In this document: piece after piece, positions 35,642 to 45,050 of the stretch | How positions within the stretch are numbered: position 1 is the first letter of the stretch | Layout: every line of letters begins with the position of its first letter | DNA from: Blastocatellia bacterium | Lineage (GTDB): Bacteria; Acidobacteriota; Blastocatellia; Pyrinomonadales; Pyrinomonadaceae | DNA: 55,128 bases | NCBI GenBank assembly: GCA_016789145.1 | Contig: JAEUQI010000008.1 | Location: forward strand, 1 to 55,128 | Direction of reading: 5' to 3' | The notes under the pieces: generated by a model | Told to the model about the DNA's origin: nothing | The model's input: only the letters and a program-made list of their open reading frames with translations | Databases searched by the model: none | Position numbers and translations under genes: made by a program

Positions 35642-38600
35642 ATGTTCATTCCCAAGGACGAATTCCAAAAGATCGACGAACTTTCCGAAAAGAACCTGAA
35701 TTTACAAGCCTATAAGCTTGCAAAGCCATTCGGCGATATTCTTTTGTGGGATGGAACCGAATCCACATTACTGGCCTCTCACCTCGCTTATGCGCTTGGA
35801 GCCCCGACCGCCGCGTCTCGACTAATATCGAGAGCGTGGCATCGCGACAAATCAAATAGCGAAGCCACTTTCTATTATGCGATAGAAATGCTCACCCGCC
35901 GCGGCCCGCTGCCAGCGCTGATGTTCATACGCAAGCATACTGATTTCTCGGGCGACGATAAGCTCATGTGTTGGTGGTATTCACTACAGACTCAGTTGCA
36001 TGCCGTGCTCCGCGATTTCAGTTTGGCCGCTGAATGGCATAAAAAGGCGGTCGAAATCGCCCCGACAGAATCTTGGGTCTGGGTTTCGCGAGCCTTTGCA
36101 CTTGAGCAACAAGACCGATATGAGGAATCTCTCGAAGCCGCTATAAAAGGCCTAGAATTGGCTCCTCAAAGACGGGCGACTATCTCAGCTGTAGCGCATT
36201 GCCTAACTCTACTCGAACGTGACGGTGAGGCTCTCGACCTTCTGACTAGTTCTGCTGAAATGGTTGAAAACGGCTGGATCCTAAAGCAACTATCGGACCT
36301 GCAGGCAGAACTCGGCTCGTACGACCAGTCGTACACATCACTGAAGCGTGCGATGGAACTGATGCCGATGCTTGAGTACGAGGCCGCAAAATGGCTCTAC
36401 GGCGGGCTGTCAGATGCAGCGTACATGAAGGGCGACTACGCAGAGTCTATAGAATTCGCCGAGAAGGCTGGCGGCAAGTTCTTCGAAACAGCTGTCGAGA
36501 ACATGCGAACGGCCGGGCCAAATCCCAAGCGTGTTCAGCTTGATGTTGGCTTTCTTCGGCAACATCATGTCACGTGTGCCCCCGCTACCGTTTCGAATAT
36601 TGCCCGATACTGGAATAGGAATGCGGACCACCTCGAACTTGTAGAAAAGATGTGTTACGACGGCACACCTACCTATAAGGAGCGAGCGTGGGCCGAATCG
36701 AACGGTTGGAAAACCCGCGAGTTCACACTTAACCGAGACAATGCCGTCGAGCTACTTGATCGCGGCGTGCCGATGACCTTGGCAACGGTCTTCCCGGGTG
36801 GCGGTCATTTACAGGCAATAATCGGGTTTGATGAACGGCGCGGAACATATCTATTGCGTGATCCTTACCATCGGCGAACAGGCGAAGTCCTTGCCAAGGA
36901 ATTGGAGCATGACCAGCGAGCTAACGGACCTCGTGTAATGGCTCTCGTACCTGCGGAGAAAGCCGATCTCCTAGAGAACCTGACATTCGATCTCCTCGAA
37001 GGTGATATTTACGACCTGCTCTATGCAGTCGAAGATGCTCTCGAACGTCATGACCGCGAAGAGGCAGGCAAACTGCTGACGCAGATCGGGGAGCGGTTTC
37101 CAACACATAGGCTTTGTCTCGCTGCACAATGGTCAGTTGCAAGCTACGATGCGAATTCGCCCGGTGTTCGATCTGCATTGCAAGGCTTGCTGGAGCTTTT
37201 TCCTGACGACGTAAACCTTAGATTGAATGATTTGACAGTTTCCTCGCAATTGACAAGTCGCAACGAAAGGCTAGAAAAATCGGAATCTTATTCCAAGGCA
37301 AAAGAGACAGATGCTCTTTTTTGGCAGATGTTCGGAAACGAACTTGGACTCGACGCCAGAGAGCACGATCGTGGAATTCGATGGCTTATGCGGTCGCTTC
37401 GTCGAAATCCAGGCAATGCACTAACTTACCGGTCACTTGCGGACATATTATGGTCAAAAAGACGATTTGAGGAGTCGGCTGAACTGTACCGTATCGCAGC
37501 TTCGCTCAATGACAAAGATGAAAATCTAGCATATGCATTCTTTGTAGCAATGCGGCATCTTAGGCGTGAAAACGAAGCTCTCAAGATCTTAGACGACCGA
37601 GCTAGACTATTCATTAATCAATCAGGGCTTCCCGTCCGAAGCCTGTTCAACGCCCTACGCGAGTTGGGTAAGGTCAAGGAAGCTTTCGCTTCGTTAGACA
37701 AGGCATTGGCAATGCGGCCAACCGACGGTGAACTTCATTTATTTGCGGCGGATGTGAATGCAAGGTTTGGTCGTTTCGAAGAGGCAAAATCGCTCCTTGA
37801 GAACGCTGAAAAGTTCTCGCCTGCCTCGCAGTGGATCCGAGCATCGGCTATCGTCTCTCAGTTGAACGGCGATCTTGAGGCATCCCGTCAATTGTGGCGA
37901 CGTGTGCTCGGCATCGATCCGTCCGCTTACGATGCTCACGAGAATATTGCCTTTCTTACCAAAGGTCTCGAAGGTTCACTTGCTGCAAAAGATCACCTAC
38001 GCCGCGCATGTCGAAAGTTTCCTTTAAATCGTGGCCTCCAGACACTTCGGCTCTATTACCTCGACGACGAGGCCGGAGAGGCGATCGCCGTTCTGCGTGA
38101 CCTTTTGCGTCGGGATCCGAGCGATTCGTGGAGCCATCGCGAACTTTCTCATTGGTATCGCCGAATCGGGAAATTCGATCGATCTCTTGAGTCGGCAGAG
38201 GCCGCAATTGACGCTGATCCGAATGATAGTGTGAGTAGGTGGTTTCGAGGTCAGGCCCTCGAGGCGCTTGGGCGATTTGACGAGGCGATCGTCGATTACG
38301 AAGCAGGCGTCAGAAATTGGGTCGATCACGGTTATTCGATCTCAAGTTGGCTCAACCTGTTGAGAACGAAAAAGGAATCGCTCGCGGCGTTGGATGTCAT
38401 CTGGGACGAAGTCATGAACCGATCGATTACCGGCGACGGCCTTTTTGCCTTTCGGGAGGAATCGCGTAAATTTCTCGACAGCAAGGAACTTTTGCGACGG
38501 TTACGTGAGTTTGAAGCTGAGAATCCTCAAGCCTGGTTCGCTAGCTCAGCAGTCGTTCAACAGCTTGTTGACCTAGGAGAAACGGACGAAGCATTGTCTA

Positions 38601-40627
38601 TCGCCTCGGACGCCGTTGAGCGATTTCCGCTGGTTCATCAGTGTTGGCTTGACCTTTCTGTAGTACACAAACTCTGTGGAAATTCGGACGCCGAGATCGA
38701 GGCACTTCGCAAAGCGGTCAGCATCAATCCTACTTGGAGCTACGGCGCTCAACAACTCGCCGAGGCGCTTGAGCGGACAGGACGATATGCAGAAGCGAAG
38801 GACTCCTTGGTGACTGCTCTTTCGCGATTACCATTTGACAACTTTCTCCACGGCTATCTTGCCAGTGTTTATTGGAAATTGAATGAACGTAAGAAAGCGT
38901 TGGATGCACTTCGTGATGCCGTTATTCTCGAGCCAACTTACGAATGGGCTTGGAGATCGATCCGGGTTTGGGCGGGCGAGGCGGGCGACGATGACCTACC
39001 GGTCAATTTAGCTCGCGAACTTACAACTCGTAAACCTCGCGATCCGAGATCCTGGACCATCCTCGCTGAGATGCTCGAACGTGGCGCCTTTTCGCAAGAA
39101 CAGCTCGACGCTGCGGAACAGGCATTGAAGCTCGATCCGAACGACACCACTGCCTTAGCGATAAAAGCGAATTGTCTTGCCGACGCCCGAAGGTATGAAG
39201 AAGCGATAGCAGTTTGCAATATCGTGATGCCAGACGGCCATCGACCAGAACAGCTACAATTTGTTGAAGCCGGCATCGAAATGAATCGCGGACGCGTATA
39301 TCGCGGACTCGAGATAATGCAAAATCTGACCCGCCGAAGTCCAGGCTATCTGCCCGGCTGGGCGCGGCTTGCCGACATCTATCGCAACGACCCGAACCGT
39401 TCTAGTGACTACCTCGAGGCAGCTAAACAACTCGTTCGGCTCTCGCCTCGCGAGTCGACCGCGTATGGATATCTCGCCGAAGCAAGCATTCAGTGCGGTA
39501 AGCGAGATGAAGCACGTGAGGCATTGCAACAAGCGGTTAATTTGGATCCAAATTATCAGTTCGCAGGCGATACGTTATTCTCGATGCTGATCGAAGACGG
39601 CGACACCGACGGTGCCGCGAAACTTGCAGAAAGCCTGACGAGGTCTGCAAGTGAGATCGGTCTGCCAATGGCGATCGAAGTTGCGGCCAAAGAGAATGAC
39701 CGCGACCTAGTGCTCACATTGATCGCAAAGATGCTTTGCTTACCGGTAGTAGTCAAAGAAAAGGCTGATGCGGCGATTGAAAGGGCGACGAAGCTTTTTG
39801 ACCGAAAGGACACATCGTTAGAAGAGGCTCTCCGCGAGCTATGCAAACAGGATGGAACAGGCCCTATCGCTGGACGATATCTGATCGCGGAAGTTTGGCG
39901 GCTCAAGGCTCGCCCGGGTTGTGAAGAGATCCTAAGCCAGATAGCGGAGAACCAAAAATTGTGGGCTGAGGCGGCCAGCCGATATATGGAGATCTTGAAT
40001 GCGGAACAGCCAAGTGAGTTGGTGAAATTCATCGACAATAACTCTAAAACATTGGCCGACGACAACGAGACGTGGGCTTCAGTCGGCTATTATCTCAGCA
40101 ATACGAACTATCATCACCGCACGACGCAGTGGTTCGCCGATTGGGAGCAGCGCGACGGCCTAAAGCCGTGGATGTTGTGGAACTACACGATCGTTCTCTG
40201 TCAGAGCGGTAACGCCGCCGAGGCTGAGCGGGTCAGCCGTGCCGCCGTGAACCTAACTTACGACGATACTGTCAATCTTCACCTGACCATGATCGGGCTC
40301 GGAGAGTTTGGTCGGCGAAACGTTGACGAAGCAAGAACGATCCTTGCAAGCATTAACTCGCTCGGGATGAACAATTGGGATCGATACTTCTATGACCTTC
40401 TCGAAGACGGATTGGCCGCCGCCGGATCGGTGGCCGTAAACGATCGAGAGGCGGCGATATCGATCACCGATGGCTTGGTAGCGAATGCATTCGCTCGTGA
40501 CCCGAAACAATCGGACCGAATGACTCGTTATGCAACCAAGACTGTGCTCGATACGGTGCTTGATCTGATAGGTAGACGCTGGTACACATTTAAAGTCAAG
40601 GCGAAGCTATTGTTCTATTCGATCTGA
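35642..40627 (+). CDS. Giant TPR protein with embedded C39-like cysteine peptidase domain
   Basis: 1661 residues, no signal peptide or membrane helix, so cytoplasmic. TPR-like helical pairs run from about residue 40 to 290 and again from about 440 to 1600 (for example ALERTGRYAEAKDSLVTAL, AYGYLAEASIQCGKRDEAREAL, WFRGQALEALGRFDEAIVDY). Between them (about 298-425) is a papain-fold C39-like domain: Q307 and C312 in RQHHVTCAPATVSNIARYW, H389 in GGGHLQAIIGFDE and D407 in YLLRDPY, so the oxyanion Gln and Cys-His-Asp triad are intact. C39 enzymes typically cut after double-glycine leaders, but no transporter or peptide precursor lies nearby. The target is unknown; a scaffold that presents or processes a protein partner is plausible. 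99-bp direct repeats flank the gene. Confidence 0.9.
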   Translation: MFIPKDEFQKIDELSEKNLNLQAYKLAKPFGDILLWDGTESTLLASHLAYALGAPTAASRLISRAWHRDKSNSEATFYYAIEMLTRRGPLPALMFIRKHTDFSGDDKLMCWWYSLQTQLHAVLRDFSLAAEWHKKAVEIAPTESWVWVSRAFALEQQDRYEESLEAAIKGLELAPQRRATISAVAHCLTLLERDGEALDLLTSSAEMVENGWILKQLSDLQAELGSYDQSYTSLKRAMELMPMLEYEAAKWLYGGLSDAAYMKGDYAESIEFAEKAGGKFFETAVENMRTAGPNPKRVQLDVGFLRQHHVTCAPATVSNIARYWNRNADHLELVEKMCYDGTPTYKERAWAESNGWKTREFTLNRDNAVELLDRGVPMTLATVFPGGGHLQAIIGFDERRGTYLLRDPYHRRTGEVLAKELEHDQRANGPRVMALVPAEKADLLENLTFDLLEGDIYDLLYAVEDALERHDREEAGKLLTQIGERFPTHRLCLAAQWSVASYDANSPGVRSALQGLLELFPDDVNLRLNDLTVSSQLTSRNERLEKSESYSKAKETDALFWQMFGNELGLDAREHDRGIRWLMRSLRRNPGNALTYRSLADILWSKRRFEESAELYRIAASLNDKDENLAYAFFVAMRHLRRENEALKILDDRARLFINQSGLPVRSLFNALRELGKVKEAFASLDKALAMRPTDGELHLFAADVNARFGRFEEAKSLLENAEKFSPASQWIRASAIVSQLNGDLEASRQLWRRVLGIDPSAYDAHENIAFLTKGLEGSLAAKDHLRRACRKFPLNRGLQTLRLYYLDDEAGEAIAVLRDLLRRDPSDSWSHRELSHWYRRIGKFDRSLESAEAAIDADPNDSVSRWFRGQALEALGRFDEAIVDYEAGVRNWVDHGYSISSWLNLLRTKKESLAALDVIWDEVMNRSITGDGLFAFREESRKFLDSKELLRRLREFEAENPQAWFASSAVVQQLVDLGETDEALSIASDAVERFPLVHQCWLDLSVVHKLCGNSDAEIEALRKAVSINPTWSYGAQQLAEALERTGRYAEAKDSLVTALSRLPFDNFLHGYLASVYWKLNERKKALDALRDAVILEPTYEWAWRSIRVWAGEAGDDDLPVNLARELTTRKPRDPRSWTILAEMLERGAFSQEQLDAAEQALKLDPNDTTALAIKANCLADARRYEEAIAVCNIVMPDGHRPEQLQFVEAGIEMNRGRVYRGLEIMQNLTRRSPGYLPGWARLADIYRNDPNRSSDYLEAAKQLVRLSPRESTAYGYLAEASIQCGKRDEAREALQQAVNLDPNYQFAGDTLFSMLIEDGDTDGAAKLAESLTRSASEIGLPMAIEVAAKENDRDLVLTLIAKMLCLPVVVKEKADAAIERATKLFDRKDTSLEEALRELCKQDGTGPIAGRYLIAEVWRLKARPGCEEILSQIAENQKLWAEAASRYMEILNAEQPSELVKFIDNNSKTLADDNETWASVGYYLSNTNYHHRTTQWFADWEQRDGLKPWMLWNYTIVLCQSGNAAEAERVSRAAVNLTYDDTVNLHLTMIGLGEFGRRNVDEARTILASINSLGMNNWDRYFYDLLEDGLAAAGSVAVNDREAAISITDGLVANAFARDPKQSDRMTRYATKTVLDTVLDLIGRRWYTFKVKAKLLFYSI

Positions 40628-40631
40628 CCAA

Positions 40632-40730
40632 GAAAAAGCCCGTCAGCGCTCTCCCCTTCGCTGACGGGCTTTCTCACAAATGGCCGACGGTTCTCGCCAA
40701 CGGCCAAACTTAATATTCCATGGCGGGCAG
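40632..40730. repeat. 99-bp direct repeat, right copy
   Basis: Right copy of the repeat at 35465-35563 (10 mismatches, no gaps). It spans the convergent gap between the giant TPR gene and the glycine-zipper gene and includes the last seven codons of the latter, including the stop. The full-length gene next to it suggests this is the original copy. Confidence 0.95.
40635..40672. terminator. Bidirectional intrinsic terminator (right copy)
   Basis: aaagcccgtcagcg (40635-40648) pairs perfectly with cgctgacgggcttt (40659-40672). It is flanked by A5 and TTTCTC, and lies between two convergent genes, so it can serve both. Confidence 0.88.
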
Positions 40731-41324
40731 CAACAGATCTTCTGTTAGTTCGATCTCGAACCTTTGCCCTTGTTTGATTCTTAATTCGCGTCCTTTTCGT
40801 ACTGCCAATGTGCCGCCGCCTAATCCTGCTCCAACTGCCCCGCCGATCAAAGCTCCGTTGTTGGTGCCCGTCGCATATCCAATAAATGCTCCTGCCAAAG
40901 TGCCGCCGGCGAAACTGAGAATGTCCAACGTTCGCCTTGATTCAGGCTTGAATTTCGTGAGCGTTTTCGACGACACCGAACGTCTGATCTCATTCCCTAT
41001 CCAAAGTTTGTCGATCTCGATGACGATTCTTCCGTCTCGCGAGCCAATGCCGGCGGACTGCGTATCGATGATAGTTCCTTCGAATTTCGAGCCCTTTGGC
41101 AGCAAGACCACGCCGTCTTTTGTAAAATTCTCAGCCAATCGAGCGACAAATGTGTCATTCTTAGCTGCCACTGAAGTACTTACTTCAACCTCCATCGACA
41201 GACTTAGCTTCGTGCCCTTTTGTAAGCGATAGCTTGTGTCCCCCTGGGCTTTCGCAAAAGTGAGATTTGCAAAGATCAGGGCTGCAACAATTGCAGTTCT
41301 TCGGACGCTAAACGGTGCCTTCAT
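40710..41324 (-). CDS. Exported glycine-zipper protein of unknown function
   Basis: 204 residues. The signal peptide is RRTAIVAALIFANLTFAKAQG. The middle is a beta-rich region (LQKGTKLSLSMEVEVSTSV, VVLLPKGSKFEGTIID) typical of proteins with resistance-nodulation or TrbI-like beta barrels. Near the C-terminus is a glycine zipper (GGTLAGAFIGYATG, GALIGGAVGAGLGGG), a membrane-associating motif common in outer-membrane lipoproteins. The start at 41324 has a near-perfect Shine-Dalgarno, ggaggtgat, on the minus strand. A copy of its last codons lies 5.2 kb upstream in the left 99-bp repeat. Confidence 0.85.
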   Translation of the reverse strand: MKAPFSVRRTAIVAALIFANLTFAKAQGDTSYRLQKGTKLSLSMEVEVSTSVAAKNDTFVARLAENFTKDGVVLLPKGSKFEGTIIDTQSAGIGSRDGRIVIEIDKLWIGNEIRRSVSSKTLTKFKPESRRTLDILSFAGGTLAGAFIGYATGTNNGALIGGAVGAGLGGGTLAVRKGRELRIKQGQRFEIELTEDLLLPAMEY

Positions 41325-41507
41325 TCATCACCTCCGTGACACGACAAGCATCGCTCGCCGTTCATGATGCAATGGTCGTGCCATTGCCGCCTCGAAATTT
41401 CAAACGATTGATTACCTAGGTTTGACGGTGTGAACAAACGATTAGTTGTCCGCAAGGCGCCCATTTGGGCCACGGTTTCGTGAGGAGCTGCACGATATAG
41501 AATACTG

Positions 41508-42092
41508 TTAGTTCAGAATCGGATGCCCGCCGCCTTTACTATGATCGGCAGTTTCGGAATAACGCTGGCGGTCGTTGTGGTATAGAACAAGGTGCTCTCC
41601 TTCATAACGAACGACCTCCGAAATGCGCGTGAATTCTTTGGTATGTTCCGCGATGAGAAAAGCACAAGGATTCAATGCCACGATCATACCTGAGGCATAA
41701 ATATATCCGCCCTTATCGTAAATGCTACCCGCATACTGAGCCGCATCGACTGCAATATCCGGCGAATAATTGCCATCTATATTCTTCGTGCGGTCCGCAT
41801 TAGCAATGTAAATCGTATAGTCAGAATAGCTTAGACGCTTTTTATACTTGTTCTTACGTCCTATCGCAAAAAGATCCGTCAATCCACTATCAACCGCCGC
41901 CAAAACTTTAGCCGACGGCCGCTTAACGCCATAAACAGCAGCTCCCATCGGCGTTCGTACTACGAATCCGAACTTGTCCCCCGAGATCCGCTCAGCCTCG
42001 GCCAATACAGTTCGATTCTGTGCAACGATAGAAATAGTTGAACTCAGAAAAATGGCGAGAAAGAGAGGAGTTAGATGCCTAAGTTGTTTCAT
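41508..42092 (-). CDS. Exported protein with His-rich C-terminus, unknown function
   Basis: 194 residues from the ATG at 42092, which has ggagg about 10 nt upstream; a longer frame to 42122 would include that ribosome site. The signal peptide is HLTPLFLAIFLSSTISIVAQ. The mature protein has no recognised domain. The C-terminus contains VVRYEGEHLVLYHNDRQRY followed by TADHSKGGGHP, a spacing of Glu and His (EGEH, H-x4-H, H-x5-H) that could bind a metal ion, reminiscent of a degenerate metallopeptidase, but no canonical HExxH is present. It lies 182 bp from the glycine-zipper gene on the same strand. Confidence 0.7.
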   Translation of the reverse strand: MKQLRHLTPLFLAIFLSSTISIVAQNRTVLAEAERISGDKFGFVVRTPMGAAVYGVKRPSAKVLAAVDSGLTDLFAIGRKNKYKKRLSYSDYTIYIANADRTKNIDGNYSPDIAVDAAQYAGSIYDKGGYIYASGMIVALNPCAFLIAEHTKEFTRISEVVRYEGEHLVLYHNDRQRYSETADHSKGGGHPILN

Positions 42093-42140
42093 TTGCGAAT
42101 GCCTCCAAGACCCTCGTGGCAATCAGCGTACCAAAACAAA

Positions 42141-42227
42141 TGGTACTGGGGACGGGAATCGAACCCGTACGTCCCTAAGGACACAGGATTTTAAGTCCTG
42201 GGCGTCTACCAATTCCGCCACCCCAGC
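42141..42227 (-). tRNA. tRNA-Leu (anticodon UAA)
   Basis: On the minus strand: acceptor gctggggt...ccccagt (first pair G-U), D-arm with ggaattggtagac, anticodon stem-loop caggact-TAA-aatcctg, a long variable arm (tgtccttagggacg) as expected for class II tRNA-Leu, T-arm gggttcgattcccg, and an encoded CCA (42141-42143). 87 nt including CCA. Confidence 0.97.
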
Positions 42228-42306
42228 ACGATAGAAGAGATTAGCATGTGCGCTGCGTTGATAACAATCAACGGTGTTAAGACGTGTTATCATTTACGCG
42301 AAAGTT

Positions 42307-42783
42307 ATGGACAACATTGGCTGGATAATTTGGTTGATCTTGGGCGTGGGGCTGATCATTGCTGAGATATTCACGTTAGGGTTTGTGCTGTTTTGGTTTG
42401 GGATCGGTGCATTGGCGGCGGCCGTCGCGGGTTGGCTCGGGCTTGGGTTCGCGGGGCAGTTCCTTATCTTTGCCGTAGTTTCGGTTGCAATGACCGTTTT
42501 GTCACGAACTATACTTTACGACTATCTTCCGCACGGAACAGGCGGCAGTTTGAAATCAGGCGTCGATTCATTGCCTGGCAAGATCGGTACCGTTACCATT
42601 GCAAGCAAAGGAGCTCTCAACGAAGGAGCTGTTCGCGTTTTCGGCTCAGAATGGACAGCCTTCCCGATCGACGAAGATGTCGTCTTGACCGAAGGCGAAA
42701 AGGTCGAGGTTGTAGAAGTTCGCGGATCATCGATCTACGTAAGAAGATCTTCTAAAGAACTGGGTGGGTGGAAACAAGACTAA
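42307..42783 (+). CDS. NfeD family membrane protein
   Basis: 158 residues. Two or three N-terminal membrane helices (IIWLILGVGLIIAEIFTLGF, LFWFGIGALAAAVAGWLGLG, QFLIFAVVSVAMTVL) are followed by a C-terminal OB-fold domain (GKIGTVTIASKGALNEGAVRV, GSEWTAFP, GEKVEVVEVRGSSIYVR), the layout of short NfeD proteins. Partners are usually stomatin/SPFH proteins, but none lies next to it here. The ATG at 42307 is chosen because it begins just before the first helix. The 3' end overlaps the convergent PP2C gene by 4 bp. Confidence 0.9.
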   Translation: MDNIGWIIWLILGVGLIIAEIFTLGFVLFWFGIGALAAAVAGWLGLGFAGQFLIFAVVSVAMTVLSRTILYDYLPHGTGGSLKSGVDSLPGKIGTVTIASKGALNEGAVRVFGSEWTAFPIDEDVVLTEGEKVEVVEVRGSSIYVRRSSKELGGWKQD

Positions 42784-43730
42784 CGAATTTCTGCGGTGTC
42801 TTCCTCGTCGAACGACTGATCAGCGGTATCGTGGATGCCGCCGAGGTCTATCATTTCTAATTTGACGTCATCGCCTTGAGGTTTTGGCAAGGCGTCGCCT
42901 GAGAATTTTGCAACGATGACAGTTATGTTGTCCTCGCCGCCGTTTTCGTTCGCTTCGCGTACTAGATCGACACAGGCGTTTTGCAGCGCATCGTAATTAT
43001 CCAGAACCGCACGCTGCATACCTGCGGCACTTACCTTGTTTGATAGCCCGTCGCTGCATAGCAAAAACACATCTCCATCGTGCGGCTGAACGCGTGCTGA
43101 TACAGGATAGATCTCGTTCTGCGCTCCGAGAGCCTGCAAGATGACATTCTTGAGATTGTGCGTCTCAGCTTCCTCGGGTGAGATCTGTTGAGCGTCGATC
43201 AATTGTTGTACAAGCGATTGATCCTTGGTGACCTGATAGATCTTGCCGTTGCGAACCAAATACGCTCGGCTGTCGCCTACCTGAATGATATCCGCAGCGG
43301 TTGGTGTGACGCCCAATCCTGTAAACGTCGCCCCCATGCCCTGAAACTGTGGGTCAGTTCGACCTTGGTCGTGAATAAGATAATTAGCATTGACGGTAGC
43401 CTCGTAAAGTCGTGAGATAAGATTGTGGTCGAGGCTTTCGGGTGCTAGCGTCGCGTCGAGGTCTTCGGCAAGCAGATGTTCGCTGACGGTTTCGACCGCC
43501 ATTGTGCTAGCAACTTCGCCTGCAAGTGCGCCGCCCATGCCGTCTGAGACGGCCAACACGACGCCGTTGTCATCGACCGCAAAACGCTGGCTTTCGATGA
43601 CGAATTCGTTGTCCTCTTGATCGCCGGTCCAGCGTTTGGCCTCCGAAATATTGAGCAGCAGATAATTATCTTCGTTGCCCTTTCGAACTCTGCCTATGTG
43701 CGAGGTCGCATGTATCTCAACAGTGAACAT
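42780..43730 (-). CDS. PP2C-type protein Ser/Thr phosphatase
   Basis: 316 residues with PPM/PP2C motifs in order: HIGRVRKGNEDNYLLL (phosphate-binding Arg and metal Asp), VLAVSDGMGGALAGEVAS, GMGATFTGLG, IIQVGDSRAYLVRNG, VFLLCSDGLSNKV and GGEDNITVIV. All metal-binding Asp positions are present, so it should be active. A ~45-residue acidic C-terminal tail follows. It is a soluble protein and a natural counter-player of the Hanks-type kinase at 20311, though not adjacent. The start at 43730 is 52 bp from the end of the gene at 43783, on the same strand. Confidence 0.95.
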   Translation of the reverse strand: MFTVEIHATSHIGRVRKGNEDNYLLLNISEAKRWTGDQEDNEFVIESQRFAVDDNGVVLAVSDGMGGALAGEVASTMAVETVSEHLLAEDLDATLAPESLDHNLISRLYEATVNANYLIHDQGRTDPQFQGMGATFTGLGVTPTAADIIQVGDSRAYLVRNGKIYQVTKDQSLVQQLIDAQQISPEEAETHNLKNVILQALGAQNEIYPVSARVQPHDGDVFLLCSDGLSNKVSAAGMQRAVLDNYDALQNACVDLVREANENGGEDNITVIVAKFSGDALPKPQGDDVKLEMIDLGGIHDTADQSFDEEDTAEIR

Positions 43731-43782
43731 AGAAAACTTTGTCGAGTGTATAAACTCGAAAGCAATGAGTCAAAACGTGAAA

Positions 43783-44919
43783 TTAGCTCAGCGCCTGATC
43801 AAGATCGGCTAAGATGTCCTCAACATCTTCGATTCCGACCGAAATTCTAACAAGCCCATCCGTGATGCCGAGAGAATCGCGCTTTTCCTGCGGCACTGAT
43901 GCGTGCGTCATCGACGCAGGATGTGAGATCAACGTCTCGACGCCACCCAGGCTTTCACCAAGTGTACATAATTTGACGCCTTCTAGAACCTTTTTTGCGT
44001 TCTCAAGCGAGCCAGTTTCAAATGCGACCATGCCGCCAAATCCGCTCTGCTGCCGCTTCGCAAGTTCATGCTGCGGATGCGAAGTAAGGCCCGGATAGTA
44101 TACCTTTTGGACCGCGGGGTGCTCGGCGAGAAAGTTCGCAACGATACGGCCGTTGCGGTCGTGAGCTTCCATGCGAACCGCGAGCGTTTTCGTTCCGCGA
44201 AGCACCAAGAACGAATCGAACGGCGACAATATGGCACCGATGCCATTTTGCACAAAGCCTATCCATTCGGCATCGGCATCATCGTTCAACGCCACAAATC
44301 CTCCGACACTGTCGCTGTGACCGTTAAGATACTTGGTTGTCGAATGCACGACGATATCCACACCGTGCTCGATCGGACGCTGAAAGTACGGCGACATAAA
44401 TGTATTGTCACAAACGACCTTAACGCCGCGAGCGTGTGCAAGTTCGGAAACTGCTGCGAGATCCGTGACAGACATCACAGGATTGGTCGGCGTTTCGACG
44501 AACAGCATTTTCGTATTCGGCTTGAATGCGGATTCGAGGCTGGCAACATCCGTGGTATCAGCGAGATCGAACTCGACTCCGTAATTTGACAGTATTCGAT
44601 TAAACAATCTGAACGTGCCGCCGTAAGTGTTGTCGCCAAGTATGACATGGTCGCCCGCCTTTACGAGCTTGAGAACTGCGTCTGTTGCTGACATTCCGGA
44701 CGCAAACGCAAAGCCATACTTCGCACCTTCTAATGCAGCGATATTTGCTTCAAGGGCCGAACGTGTCGGATTTTTCGTGCGAGCGTACTCATATCCTCCA
44801 GTCGGCTTGCCTAGGGCCTCTTGCTTATATGTTGAAGTCTGGTAGATCGGAACGCTAACCGCTCCGGTTGTTGGGTCAGGTTCGTTACCTGCGTGAATAG
44901 CTTTAGTTGCAAATCCCAT
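43783..44919 (-). CDS. Cys/Met metabolism PLP enzyme (cystathionine gamma-synthase/lyase type)
   Basis: 378 residues of fold-type I PLP enzyme: FATKAIHAGNEPDPTTGAV at the start, TYKQEALG, YEYARTKNPTR (phosphate-binding Tyr and Arg from the partner subunit), SGMSATDAVL, DNTYGGTFRLF and K196 in VVHSTTKYLNGHSD (Schiff-base Lys), then LGESLGGVETLISHPASMTHA near the end. Sequence alone does not separate gamma-synthase, gamma-lyase and beta-lyase activities. Divergent from a LysR-type regulator over 131 bp, which suggests sulfur-amino-acid-linked control. The PP2C gene starts 52 bp downstream. Confidence 0.93.
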   Translation of the reverse strand: MGFATKAIHAGNEPDPTTGAVSVPIYQTSTYKQEALGKPTGGYEYARTKNPTRSALEANIAALEGAKYGFAFASGMSATDAVLKLVKAGDHVILGDNTYGGTFRLFNRILSNYGVEFDLADTTDVASLESAFKPNTKMLFVETPTNPVMSVTDLAAVSELAHARGVKVVCDNTFMSPYFQRPIEHGVDIVVHSTTKYLNGHSDSVGGFVALNDDADAEWIGFVQNGIGAILSPFDSFLVLRGTKTLAVRMEAHDRNGRIVANFLAEHPAVQKVYYPGLTSHPQHELAKRQQSGFGGMVAFETGSLENAKKVLEGVKLCTLGESLGGVETLISHPASMTHASVPQEKRDSLGITDGLVRISVGIEDVEDILADLDQALS

Positions 44920-45000
44920 AACTCAAGCGAAAACGCAATATTTTATCCTATTTTAGGTCTTACGGGCTAACTACGAGGCAATCAATTTCAGAAAGACCTA

Positions 45001-45029
45001 TTGATGCATAAGCAGGGATTTATTAAACT
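45001..45029 (+). promoter_or_regulatory. Candidate promoter of the LysR-type regulator gene
   Basis: TTGATG (45001-45006), a 17-bp spacer and TAAACT (45024-45029) precede the ATG at 45051. Each box matches four of six consensus positions. Confidence 0.42.
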
Positions 45030-45050
45030 GTAATTTTCATAAGTCATTCG

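Noticed and set aside
35642..40627. Bacteriocin exporter with C39 domain
   Set aside because: No membrane helices or ABC ATPase motifs anywhere in the protein or next to it.
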